From Flavobacteriales bacterium (lineage in GTDB: Bacteria; Bacteroidota; Bacteroidia; Flavobacteriales_F; PHOS-HE28): DNA of 64,000 bases. The stretch covers positions 1 to 64,000 of the forward strand of contig JADKJM010000003.1 in the NCBI GenBank assembly GCA_016721005.1, in the 5' to 3' direction. This document shows, piece by piece, positions 38,243 to 45,995 of this stretch. The stretch's first letter is position 1. The number at the start of each line of letters is the position of its first letter. Below the pieces are notes generated by a model that saw only the letters and a list, made by a program, of their open reading frames with translations, did not search any database and was not told where the DNA came from. The position numbers and the translations under genes are program-made.

Positions 38243-39631
38243 CTACAGGTGGATCACCTCGCCGTAGGCCGCCGCCGCCGCTTCCATGATCGCTTCGCTC
38301 ATGGTGGGGTGCGGGTGTACGGTCTTGATGATCTCGTGGCCGGTGGTCTCCAACTTGCGGATGCTCACGCACTCGGCGATCATCTCCGTCACGTTCGCGC
38401 CGATCATGTGCGCGCCCAATAGCTCGCCGTACTTGGCATCGAAGATCAACTTCACGAAGCCGTCCTTGGCGCCCGAAGCACTGGCCTTGCCACTGGCCGT
38501 GAAGGGGAACTTGCCCATCTTGATCTCCAAGCCTTTTTCCTTGCACTGCTTCTCGGTCATGCCCACGCTCGCCACTTCCGGTGAGCAATAGGTGCAGCCG
38601 GGGATGTTGCCGTAGTCCAAGGTGTGCGGGTTCTGTCCGGCGATCTTCTCCACGCAGATGATGCCTTCGGCACTCGCCACGTGCGCAAGCGCTTGTCCCG
38701 GCGTGGCATCGCCGATGGCGAAGTAGCCCGGGATGTTGGTGGCGTAGAACCCATCCACGGTGATCTTGCCTTTGTCGGTGACGATACCCACTTCCTCCAA
38801 GCCGATGCCCTCGATGTTCGCAGCGATACCCACCGCGCTCAGCACGATGTCGCACTCCACCTTCTTCTCTCCGGCCGCGCTCTTGATCGTGACCACGCAG
38901 CCTTTGCCCTTCGTGTCCACGTTGGTCACTTCGCTGCTCACCATCACGTCGATGCCTTGCTTCGCGAAGCTCTTCTGCAGTTGTTTGCTCACATCCTCGT
39001 CCTCCACCGGAACCACGTTCGGGAGGAACTCCACCAAGGTCACCTTGGTGCCGATGGCATTATAGAAGTATGCGAATTCACTTCCGATGGCGCCGCTGCC
39101 CACCACCACCATGCTCTTGGGCTGCTCGGCGAGCACCATGGCCTCCCGGTACCCGATGATCTTCTTGCCGTCCTGCTTCAACGCGGGCAATTCCCGGCTG
39201 CGTGCGCCGGTGGCGATGATGATGTTCTTCGCTTCCACCACCTGCTTCTTCCCGTCGGCACCGGTCACTTCGATCTTCTTCCCGGGCATCAGCTTGCCGG
39301 TGCCCATGATCACATCGATCTTGTTCTTCTTCATGAGGAACTGCACGCCCTTGCTCATGCCATCGGCCACGCCGCGGCTGCGCGCCACGATCGCCTTCAT
39401 GTCCGGCGAACCGGCACCGACCGTGATGCCGTAATCCTTCGCATGCGTGATGTATTGGAACACCTGCGCGCTCTTCAACAGGGCCTTGGTGGGGATACAG
39501 CCCCAGTTGAGGCAGATGCCACCGAGCGCCTCGCGCTCCACGATGGCGGTCTTCAACCCCAGTTGGCTGGCGCGAATGGCGGCCACGTAGCCACCTGGGC
39601 CACTGCCGAGAACAAGAACGTCGTAGCTCAT
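38243..39631 (-). CDS. lpdA: dihydrolipoyl dehydrogenase
   Basis: 462 residues. The start MSYDVLVLGSGPGGYVAAIR at 39631 binds FAD. The redox disulfide is GGICLNWGCIPTKALLKSAQ, the NAD fold shows SMVVVGSGAIGSEFAYFYNA, a second FAD-binding motif GYFAIGDATPGQALAH, and the dimer His-Glu pair VHPHPTMSEAIMEAA is at the C-terminus. It reoxidises dihydrolipoamide in pyruvate, oxoglutarate or branched-chain complexes or glycine cleavage. Monocistronic as seen: the neighbouring plus-strand gene diverges. A TACCTTCG box at 39669-39676 lies 37 bases upstream of the ATG. A longer in-frame start at 39739 adds a proline-rich stretch without support. Confidence 0.95.
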   Translation of the reverse strand: MSYDVLVLGSGPGGYVAAIRASQLGLKTAIVEREALGGICLNWGCIPTKALLKSAQVFQYITHAKDYGITVGAGSPDMKAIVARSRGVADGMSKGVQFLMKKNKIDVIMGTGKLMPGKKIEVTGADGKKQVVEAKNIIIATGARSRELPALKQDGKKIIGYREAMVLAEQPKSMVVVGSGAIGSEFAYFYNAIGTKVTLVEFLPNVVPVEDEDVSKQLQKSFAKQGIDVMVSSEVTNVDTKGKGCVVTIKSAAGEKKVECDIVLSAVGIAANIEGIGLEEVGIVTDKGKITVDGFYATNIPGYFAIGDATPGQALAHVASAEGIICVEKIAGQNPHTLDYGNIPGCTYCSPEVASVGMTEKQCKEKGLEIKMGKFPFTASGKASASGAKDGFVKLIFDAKYGELLGAHMIGANVTEMIAECVSIRKLETTGHEIIKTVHPHPTMSEAIMEAAAAAYGEVIHL

Positions 39632-39668
39632 GATCGGATTTGGATGACCGGCCTTTTTACCGGGGCGC

Positions 39669-39676
39669 CGAAGGTA
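39669..39676 (-). promoter_or_regulatory. -7 promoter box (TACCTTCG) of lpdA
   Basis: TAnnTTCG box 37 bases before the ATG. Confidence 0.4.
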
Positions 39677-39774
39677 ACGATCATGGAAAGCCTGTGGGAA
39701 AGTCGGCGGGGGTGGGGGGCTTGCACATGTGAAAGCCACCTCTATCTTGGTCCCGAACCAAACCTCGATCGAAT

Positions 39775-40296
39775 ATGAGCGAACCTACTACTACAACCAC
39801 TACTGGCGCACCTGCGCGCCCAACCTTCCTGACGGTGCTGTGCATCCTCAGCTTTGTCGGCTGTGCATGGTATGCCTTCTCCGGTATTTCCGGCTATTTC
39901 ACCCTGAAGGCGTTGGCGCCTGCTAGTGGTGCGGTCTCCCAGGAGATCAACAGCGCGATGGACGAAGCCATGGATAGCGAGCAAATGACCGATGCGGGCC
40001 GCGAGATCGCAGGTGCCCTTGGCGATGCCATGGGAAGCCTGACGGATTTCCACGCTATGGCGAACAGTTCCCTCACACAGGGTCTGTTGTGCATCCTGAT
40101 CGTGGCTGGCGTATGGATGATGTGGAACCTGAAGAAGACCGGTTTCTATATCTACACGGCCGCGCAGCTGGCATACGTCATTGTACCATTCGTGATGGTA
40201 GGTGGCTTGGCGGGTGGCTTCATGGGGATCCTCGGCGCATTCTTCCCGGTGCTCTTCATCATCCTCTACGCGCTCAACTTGAAGCATATGAAATAG
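39775..40296 (+). CDS. unknown small membrane protein
   Basis: 173 residues. A Thr-rich start (MSEPTTTTTTGAPARPT) is followed by a membrane helix (LTVLCILSFVGCAWYAFSGI), a hydrophilic helix of about 70 residues (EINSAMDEAMDSEQMTDAGR), and then three helices (LLCILIVAGVWMMWNLKKTG, AYVIVPFVMVGGLAGGFMGI, GAFFPVLFIILYALNLKHMK). The four-helix plan resembles small Bacteroidota membrane proteins of unknown function. No catalytic motif. Start ATG 39775 sits 144 bases from the divergent lpdA start. It is followed after 24 bases by a good terminator. Confidence 0.65.
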   Translation: MSEPTTTTTTGAPARPTFLTVLCILSFVGCAWYAFSGISGYFTLKALAPASGAVSQEINSAMDEAMDSEQMTDAGREIAGALGDAMGSLTDFHAMANSSLTQGLLCILIVAGVWMMWNLKKTGFYIYTAAQLAYVIVPFVMVGGLAGGFMGILGAFFPVLFIILYALNLKHMK

Positions 40297-40319
40297 GGCT
40301 TCAGAACCCTATTGCTGAG

Positions 40320-40352
40320 GAACCCCGCTTGCAAGAGCGGGGTTCTTCTTTT
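40320..40352 (+). terminator. intrinsic terminator
   Basis: Perfect 10-bp stem (40320-40329 with 40336-40345), 6-base loop, then TTCTTTT. It serves the membrane protein gene. Confidence 0.85.
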
Positions 40353-40372
40353 CCGGGTGGGTCGAATGGAGG

Positions 40373-40747
40373 TCAACGCATGGCGATCCCGCTGATCTCC
40401 ACATTCACTCCGGCCGGCAGTCCTTTCACGGCCACCGCTTCCCGTGCCGGAGGGACTTCACTGAAGTAGGTGCCGTACACTTCGTTCACCGCAGCGTAGT
40501 GCGCCATGTCGCTGAGGAAGATGGTCACCTTCACCAAGTGCTCATAGCCCAGGCCGGCTGCTTTCAGCAGGATGCCGATGTTCTCCATCACGCGTTTCGT
40601 TTCGCTGGTGATGTCACTGGTGTGGAGATTGCCGTTCTCGTCCAACGCGATCTGCCCGCTGAGGAAGACCATGCCTCCAGAGGCGATGGCGGGTGTATAG
40701 GGTGCAAGGGGTTTGGCGGCGTCGGGAGGGAAGATGGGTTGTTTCAT
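40373..40747 (-). CDS. ridA: RidA family reactive imine deaminase
   Basis: 124 residues: LAPYTPAIASGGMVFLSGQI, ETKRVMENIGILLKAAGLGY, VKVTIFLSDMAHYAAVNEVY, YFSEVPPAREAVAVKGLPAG and VEISGIAM, all of the RidA/YjgF/UK114 signature including the Arg of PPARxAV that binds the substrate carboxylate. The trimeric enzyme hydrolyses 2-aminoacrylate and related enamines made by PLP enzymes. The start MKQPIFPP at 40747 is preferred; an 8-residue extension upstream is possible. It lies alone between opposed neighbours; the terminator at 40320 separates it. Confidence 0.92.
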   Translation of the reverse strand: MKQPIFPPDAAKPLAPYTPAIASGGMVFLSGQIALDENGNLHTSDITSETKRVMENIGILLKAAGLGYEHLVKVTIFLSDMAHYAAVNEVYGTYFSEVPPAREAVAVKGLPAGVNVEISGIAMR

Positions 40748-40919
40748 GTGGTCATGTATCCATGTGTCCATGTGGCCATTGACGGACGCGAATATGCGAA
40801 CGAACGGGATATCGGGCAGATCGTGCTATGGCCACATGAGCACATGAGTTCATGGCCACATGCTTCTTCTTCTGTTCCGAATCCGCAGCTTTGACCCTGA
40901 ACCCAACGGGCCGAACAGC

Positions 40920-41297
40920 ATGGATCTTCGACGACGCCTCACCCTCTATCTCTTCGGCCTCATCATCGGTGGCGGGATCGCGTATTGGACCTACGGCGAA
41001 CGCTTGACCAACGGGGCTTGGTTGCCTGAGGCGAAGGTGAAGAGCCGCTTGCGGAGCACCCTGCTTGCCACCACGCCTGCTGTTGAAGAACAACTCGGAG
41101 CGCGATCGCTGGATCTGGCCGCGATCCGCGCGAGTATGGAGGGCGCCGATGTGGACTTCGGTGCTTCGCGAAGGACCGATGATAGCCTGATCTACTCGGT
41201 CACGACCAAGGTGAATGGCACCGAGTTGCACTTGGTCATCGGTGCTCTACGCGATTTCGACAAGGACACCACGGCCACCCTGCTCGGGTTGCGTTAG
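40920..41297 (+). CDS. small membrane-anchored protein, DUF4258-like
   Basis: 125 residues. Start MDLRRRLTLYLFGLIIGGGI with one N-terminal membrane helix, then a soluble domain of about 95 residues (WLPEAKVKSRLRSTLLA, EGADVDFGASRRTDDSLIYS, GTELHLVIGALRDFDKDTTA). The order of strands and short helices resembles the Bacteroidota DUF4258-type proteins that carry a single anchor (memory, no search). Function unknown. Its stop overlaps the stop of the convergent membrane gene by 4 bases. Confidence 0.45.
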   Translation: MDLRRRLTLYLFGLIIGGGIAYWTYGERLTNGAWLPEAKVKSRLRSTLLATTPAVEEQLGARSLDLAAIRASMEGADVDFGASRRTDDSLIYSVTTKVNGTELHLVIGALRDFDKDTTATLLGLR

Positions 41298-41692
41298 GCC
41301 AGGAGCGATCCGCCTGCCTCGTATTCCTTCTGCACTTCCGGGTTCGTAAGGACCACGAAGCTGAAAACGCCCAATGCGGTTCCCAGTGGAAAACTGAGGC
41401 AACTCGATCCGGCAATGATCAGTGAACCGGTGCGGTTGATCCGCCGGGCGATCCAGCGCCCGCTCAACATCTTCAGGATACCGATGGCCTCGATGATCGC
41501 GAACAACACCCAACCTATGATCTGCAATGCGCTCCCCACGAACGCAGGCGGTGCGTCGGACCCGCCTTGCACCAGATCGGTATTGAGCATGATGCCCATG
41601 AGGACCAGGATCAGTATCACCGCACCGATCAGGCAGGTGAATGCGCCGTACACATAGTAGAGGATGGAAAGGGTGCCGAGGTTGTGTTTCAT
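41294..41692 (-). CDS. unknown small membrane protein with four helices
   Basis: 132 residues. The order is: a polar start, helix LYYVYGAFTCLIGAVILILV, a loop with a Gln-Gly-Gly-Ser segment, helices FVGSALQIIGWVLFAIIEA and GSLIIAGSSCLSFPLGTALG. The tail FSFVVLTNPEVQKEYEAGG with a final Glu-Tyr cap recalls small envelope proteins commonly seen in Bacteroidota; the function is unknown. It ends 4 bases into the convergent gene at 40920-41297. Its ATG lies in a 93-base gap before proline dehydrogenase. Confidence 0.6.
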   Translation of the reverse strand: MKHNLGTLSILYYVYGAFTCLIGAVILILVLMGIMLNTDLVQGGSDAPPAFVGSALQIIGWVLFAIIEAIGILKMLSGRWIARRINRTGSLIIAGSSCLSFPLGTALGVFSFVVLTNPEVQKEYEAGGSLLA

Positions 41693-41784
41693 GATCGATG
41701 GCTATTGACACATCGAACGTAGTGGGCGCGTGATCGTCGGCGAAGCATGATCCCGCCAACGGCATCCGCTCAGGATGGCCGGTA

Positions 41785-42987
41785 CTAGGCGCTGGCCCTG
41801 CGTTTCCGCTCTTCCCGGATCAACCCGAGTTCCCTTCCGGTCTGCCCACGCGCGCTGGTGTTCTCCTCGGCGCGGCGGATGAGGTAGGGGAGCACTTCGC
41901 GCACCGGGCCGTAGGGCATGTACTTCGCCACGTTGTACCCGGCGGCGGCCATGTTGAAACTGATGTGATCGCTCATGCCGAGCAGTTGCGCGAACCAGAT
42001 GCGGTCGTGATCGCGTGGTAGCTGCCGCTCTTCCATGAGGCGTGCTGCCAACAAGGTGCTCGCTTCATTGTGCGTGCCGGCCATCACGGCGATGCGGTCG
42101 ATATGGTCCAAGCAGAAACGCAAGGCGTCGTCATAATCACGATCGCATGCGGCCTTGTCCGGTTGGATGGGATCGGGGTAGCCCATTTCCTGCGCGCGAT
42201 CGCGTTCCTTCTCCATATAAGCCCCACGCACCAGTTTCATCCCGACCTGGTACCCGCCGCGTTCCGCCCGTTGGAGGCTTTCGCGCAGGAAGGCAAGTCG
42301 GTCATGGCGGTATAGTTGGATGGTGTTGAAGACGATCGGTCGTTCCTTATTGAACCGCTCCATCATTTCCTCCACCACATCGTCGATCGCTTGCTGTAGC
42401 CAACTGTCCTCGGCGTCGACCAATAGAGGCACGCCAGCTGCGTGGGCGGCCTTCCCCAGATCGAGCATCCGTGCCCGTGCCCGATCCCATGAAGCCTGTT
42501 CGTCGCTATTCAGTACCGCTCCGCTGGAAACGCGCTCCAGCAGATCGGTGGGTGAAATCCCTGTGGGTTTGAATACGGCGAATGGGATCTCCGGGTGCCC
42601 TTTCGCGGCCGCGATGCACCGGAGCAGTTCCTCCTTGGTGTGGTCCAGGGATCCCTCATCGTCCTTGCCTTCCACACTGTAATCGAGGATGGTCCCCACA
42701 TGGCTCTTCCCCAGACGCGCGGCCGTCCTCATGCCCTCTTGCACATTCTCCCCGCCGACGAACTGCTGGAAGATGGTGGCCTTGATGAACCACTTGATCG
42801 GCAGGTGCAGGGCCAACGCCGCACGGGTCAAAATGCTACCGATGCGCGTGAGGGTGGGATCACCGATGATGCGGAACAACCAATAGGCTTTCCAGAGGTG
42901 CCTATCGCTCTTGCCCGCGAAGGCGATGCGCGTATTGCCGAGTTCGGGAAGGGTGGCTTGCGTGGGAGCTGTGACCGGCACTGGCAT
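41785..42987 (-). CDS. proline dehydrogenase family protein
   Basis: 400 residues. Beta-alpha barrel of the FAD-dependent proline dehydrogenase family, with MKLVRGAYMEKERDRAQEMG (FAD/substrate Arg and Tyr), VAVMAGTHNEASTLLAARL and DHISFNMAAAGYNVAKYMPY near the C-terminus and FKPTGISPTDLLERV in the middle. It oxidises proline to pyrroline-5-carboxylate, passing electrons to quinone. This is the monofunctional form; the P5C dehydrogenase must be elsewhere. The start MPVPVTAP at 42987 is used; the upstream in-frame frame is opposite to aroB's N-terminus and has no support. A TACTTTTG box at 43032-43039 lies 44 bases upstream. Confidence 0.9.
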   Translation of the reverse strand: MPVPVTAPTQATLPELGNTRIAFAGKSDRHLWKAYWLFRIIGDPTLTRIGSILTRAALALHLPIKWFIKATIFQQFVGGENVQEGMRTAARLGKSHVGTILDYSVEGKDDEGSLDHTKEELLRCIAAAKGHPEIPFAVFKPTGISPTDLLERVSSGAVLNSDEQASWDRARARMLDLGKAAHAAGVPLLVDAEDSWLQQAIDDVVEEMMERFNKERPIVFNTIQLYRHDRLAFLRESLQRAERGGYQVGMKLVRGAYMEKERDRAQEMGYPDPIQPDKAACDRDYDDALRFCLDHIDRIAVMAGTHNEASTLLAARLMEERQLPRDHDRIWFAQLLGMSDHISFNMAAAGYNVAKYMPYGPVREVLPYLIRRAEENTSARGQTGRELGLIREERKRRASA

Positions 42988-43031
42988 GGGTGGTACGTTC
43001 CTTCGTTCCTTTGGCGGAAGTCGAAGGGCCG

Positions 43032-43039
43032 CAAAAGTA
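43032..43039 (-). promoter_or_regulatory. -7 promoter box (TACTTTTG) of proline dehydrogenase
   Basis: Exact TAnnTTTG on the minus strand, in the gap between the divergent proline dehydrogenase and aroB starts. Confidence 0.5.
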
Positions 43040-43042
43040 GGA

Positions 43043-44143
43043 ATGGCGAACATGCGACAGGAGGATGGAACGATCGATGCCGGCGGACACCCGGTGGTGC
43101 TGGGCGCGGGTGCGCTCGGCGCCTTGGACAAGCGGATCGGCCATCTGGACCCATCGGCCTGTTTCATCCTCGGCGACGAGAACACCCTTCACCACTGCCT
43201 TCCGGAATTGCTGGCCATGGTCCCTCGCTTACGCGATGCCGAGACCATCGGTGTTCCCGCAGGCGAAGCCTCCAAGAGCCTGCCTGTGTGCAGTGATATC
43301 TGGCAGCACCTCACCACTCGCGCCGCTGATCGGAGCTCCATGCTTGTCTGTCTAGGCGGCGGAGTGGTCACGGACCTCGGGGGCTTCATCGCGGCCACCT
43401 ACAAGCGGGGCATTCGCTGCATACATGTACCCACCACGGTCATGGGCATGGTGGACGCGGCGATCGGAGGGAAGACCGGGATCGATGTGGGCGGGGTGAA
43501 GAACATGGTGGGGGTATTCCATGATCCGGTAAGTGTGCATGTCCATGTGCCGTTCCTGCGCAGCTTGGGCAAACGTGAACTGCTGAACGGCGTGGCGGAG
43601 ATGATCAAGCACGGCCTTGTCCGGGATGCGGATCACTACCATGCGTTGCGCGAAGCGCCGCTGCATGACCTGGATGCCTTGATCCCCTTGGTGGAACGCA
43701 GTGCGGCGATCAAAGCGGATGTGGTCCGTGAGGACCCACGCGAGGCCGGTCCACGCAAGCAGCTCAACTTCGGCCATACCATCGGGCACGGCATCGAAGC
43801 CTATTCCTGGGAAGGTGGTCGCAGTGCACTGTTGCACGGTGAAGCGGTGGCCGTGGGCATGATCTGCGAAGCGTGGTTGAGCTGGCGCAAGGACCTGCTG
43901 GATCGCGAGAGCAACGACCTCATCGCACAGCACCTGCTTTCGATATTCAAGCCCTTCCTCATCCAAGGAGGCGAGGACCATCGGATCATCGAATTGATGC
44001 GCAACGACAAGAAGAACAACGCCGGACAATTCCGTTTCGCTTTGCTCACCGGCATCGGTAGTGTGAAGGTGGATGTGCCCATCACCGCTGCGCAGGTACA
44101 GGAAGCCTTGGAACACTACCGGCTCCTGGTACGCGAGCCTTGA
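43043..44143 (+). CDS. aroB: 3-dehydroquinate synthase
   Basis: 366 residues. NAD-binding GGGVVTDLGGFIAATYKRGI and MVDAAIGGKTGIDVGGVKNM, the metal-binding His of NFGHTIGHGIEAYSW and LLHGEAVAVGMICEAW, and phosphate-contact Lys in EMIKHGL, all as in AroB. It converts DAHP to 3-dehydroquinate, step two of the shikimate pathway. The start ATG at 43043 (MANMRQEDG) is chosen; the next ATG at 43052 would also work. Only 19 bases separate it from aroA, so the two form an operon. Divergent from proline dehydrogenase. Confidence 0.94.
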   Translation: MANMRQEDGTIDAGGHPVVLGAGALGALDKRIGHLDPSACFILGDENTLHHCLPELLAMVPRLRDAETIGVPAGEASKSLPVCSDIWQHLTTRAADRSSMLVCLGGGVVTDLGGFIAATYKRGIRCIHVPTTVMGMVDAAIGGKTGIDVGGVKNMVGVFHDPVSVHVHVPFLRSLGKRELLNGVAEMIKHGLVRDADHYHALREAPLHDLDALIPLVERSAAIKADVVREDPREAGPRKQLNFGHTIGHGIEAYSWEGGRSALLHGEAVAVGMICEAWLSWRKDLLDRESNDLIAQHLLSIFKPFLIQGGEDHRIIELMRNDKKNNAGQFRFALLTGIGSVKVDVPITAAQVQEALEHYRLLVREP

Positions 44144-44162
44144 ACGGATCACGATCATCACG

Positions 44163-45374
44163 ATGTCATCAGTTACCATCACCGCACCCAAAGGCCCGGT
44201 CCGCGCCACCATCACCTTGCCGCGCAGCAAGAGTGTGAGCAATCGCGCATTGCTCATGGCCTCGCTTTGCGGTGACCTCGGGTTGGTCTCGAACCTCAGT
44301 GACGGCGACGATACGCGCGTGATGCACGACCTGCTTCGCGACACGCCCCGTGTGATGGATTGCGGCGCAGGTGGTACCACTTTCCGCTTCCTGCTGGCGT
44401 GGGCTGCGGTCCGGGAAGGGGAGGAGCACATCCTTACGGGAACACCGCGTTTGTTGGAGCGTCCGCACGACGATCTGATCAGCGCCTTGAAACAGGTGGG
44501 CGCCGATATCGAGCGGGTCCCCGAAGGCTATCGCGTCCGTGGTCGTAAGCTGAAGGGCGGTGAAGTTCACTTCGCTTCGCCGATCAGCAGCCAGTACCTC
44601 AGTGCCCTGTTGCTTGTTGCTCCTCGGATGACCGAAGGCCTCACGCTTCGCTGGACCGGCACGCGCCTCAGCGAGCCATTCGTACACATGACGTTGAAGA
44701 TGCTTGCGCACTTCGGCGTGTTCCCGCGCTTGGAACTGGATGGTGTGCGCGTGGATCCGTGTGAATACACTCCGGCCCCGATCATCGTTCCTCCGGATTG
44801 GAGCAGCGCGTCGTTCTGGTACGAGGTCGTGGCATTGTCGCCCGGTTCGGAGGTAACGCTCACCGGCCTCACCGATGATACCATGCAAGGTGATCGCGAA
44901 GCGCAGCACCTATGGTCGCCATGGGTGCGCACGGAGTTCACCGGAAAAGGAGCGGTGCTTACGCATCGCGATGTGGCGGGTGTGTGGGAGGATCTACCAC
45001 GAAACCTGAAGCATGTGCCGGACCTGTTCCAACCCCTGGTGTTCACTTTGGCCGCGCGGAACCAAGCGGCGGTCTTTACTGGTCTGGACAACCTGCGTGT
45101 GAAAGAGACGGATCGGTTGCGCATCGTGGCGGAGGCGATCGATCATCTCGGAGGACTCGCGGCATTCGCCGATGGCGCCTTCGCCGTGAAGAAGGGGATC
45201 GCGCAACGCACACCGGCCACTTTTGATCCGGACGTCGATCACCGCATGGCATTGTCTCTTGCACCACTGGCACTGGTGCTCGGTTCCATTACCATCAACG
45301 ATCCGCAGGTGGTGAACAAGAGCTATCCCGGATATTGGGAGGATCTGCGGAGGGCGGGGTTCGGGGTGGGATAG
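44163..45374 (+). CDS. aroA: 3-phosphoshikimate 1-carboxyvinyltransferase (EPSP synthase)
   Basis: 403 residues, short like other Bacteroidota forms. PSKSVSNRALL-type motif is LPRSKSVSNRALLMASLCGD, CGAGGTTFRFLLAW binds PEP, and SQYLSALLLVAP plus LDNLRVKETDRLRIVAEAID complete the active-site signature. It makes EPSP from shikimate-3-phosphate and PEP. The start MSSVTITAPKG at 44163 follows aroB directly. The C-terminal VDHRMALSLAPLALVLGSI matches the second domain. A class I/II assignment for inhibitor sensitivity is not attempted. Confidence 0.94.
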   Translation: MSSVTITAPKGPVRATITLPRSKSVSNRALLMASLCGDLGLVSNLSDGDDTRVMHDLLRDTPRVMDCGAGGTTFRFLLAWAAVREGEEHILTGTPRLLERPHDDLISALKQVGADIERVPEGYRVRGRKLKGGEVHFASPISSQYLSALLLVAPRMTEGLTLRWTGTRLSEPFVHMTLKMLAHFGVFPRLELDGVRVDPCEYTPAPIIVPPDWSSASFWYEVVALSPGSEVTLTGLTDDTMQGDREAQHLWSPWVRTEFTGKGAVLTHRDVAGVWEDLPRNLKHVPDLFQPLVFTLAARNQAAVFTGLDNLRVKETDRLRIVAEAIDHLGGLAAFADGAFAVKKGIAQRTPATFDPDVDHRMALSLAPLALVLGSITINDPQVVNKSYPGYWEDLRRAGFGVG

Positions 45375-45491
45375 GCCGCAAAGGCGCAAAGGCGCGAAGA
45401 AGGTGGTTTGAAATGCCGCGAAAGGACCTGCGGTCGGATGCGCATTGGTCCCACCTTGGTACCCTGCTTTGCGACTTAGCGCCTTTGCGGC

Positions 45492-45498
45492 TACTTTG
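45492..45498 (+). promoter_or_regulatory. possible -7 box (TACTTTG) of the GxxExxY gene
   Basis: CTACTTTGC ends 5 bases before the ATG and follows the reverse repeat copy directly. One base short of the TAnnTTTG form. Confidence 0.35.
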
Positions 45499-45503
45499 CC
45501 GGG

Positions 45504-45899
45504 ATGAGCGAGAACGAGATCAGCAAGGTGGTCGTGAACGCAGCGCTTGCGGTTCACAAAGAGCTTGGTCCCGGATTGCTGGAAGCCGTGTATGAGCACT
45601 GCTTGATGATCGAGCTTCGAAAGGCAGGTCTTGAATGTGCGCGCCAAGTTGAACTGCCCGTAGTGTACAAAGGAGAGCGACTGGAGTTCGGATTCCGGAT
45701 GGACATCGTTGTGGAAGGACTCGTGGTGGTTGAAGTCAAGGCCACGGATGGTGTCCATGAAGTGCACTTCGCACAGGTATTGTCGTACTTGAAGCTCAGT
45801 GGAAAGCGGTTGGGCCTGCTCATCAACTTCAATGAAGCGCTGCTCAAGCGCGGTATTCGCCGTGTAGTGAACGGACTTTCCGAATCCTTTCTGACCTGA
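45504..45899 (+). CDS. GxxExxY protein
   Basis: 131 residues: ISKVVVNAALAVHKELGPGL then LLEAVYEHCLMIELRKAGLE (the GxxExxY motif), VVYKGERLEFGFRMDIVVEG and VVVEVKATDGVHEVHFAQVL. The (F)(R)xD..(V)E(V)K pattern is nuclease-like and related to the PD-(D/E)XK fold. The family is widespread in Bacteroidota and uncultured bacteria and its role is not known. Intact frame. Located between aroA and fhs in a stretch bracketed by three short inverted repeats, which suggests a transferable cassette. Confidence 0.85.
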   Translation: MSENEISKVVVNAALAVHKELGPGLLEAVYEHCLMIELRKAGLECARQVELPVVYKGERLEFGFRMDIVVEGLVVVEVKATDGVHEVHFAQVLSYLKLSGKRLGLLINFNEALLKRGIRRVVNGLSESFLT

Positions 45900-45995
45900 T
45901 GTACGCGGATCATGATCGAATTCTTCGAATGCACCTTTACTTGCGGCCTTTCCTCCGCGCCTTAGCGCCTTTGCGGCCAAACAGAACCCTACAGC

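Larger units (their letters stand above)
45374..45978. repeat. three copies of a GGCCGCAAAGGCGC motif bracketing the GxxExxY gene
   Basis: Forward copy at 45374-45387, reverse copies at 45479-45491 and 45965-45978. The longer reverse forms share CTTAGCGCCTTTGCGGC. The inverted layout around one gene resembles a small mobile cassette. The last 5 bases of one copy lead into the promoter box of the gene. Confidence 0.6.

Noticed and set aside
45900..45995. Folate riboswitch upstream of fhs
   Set aside because: The stretch consists of a repeat copy and has no conserved riboswitch core that I can see.
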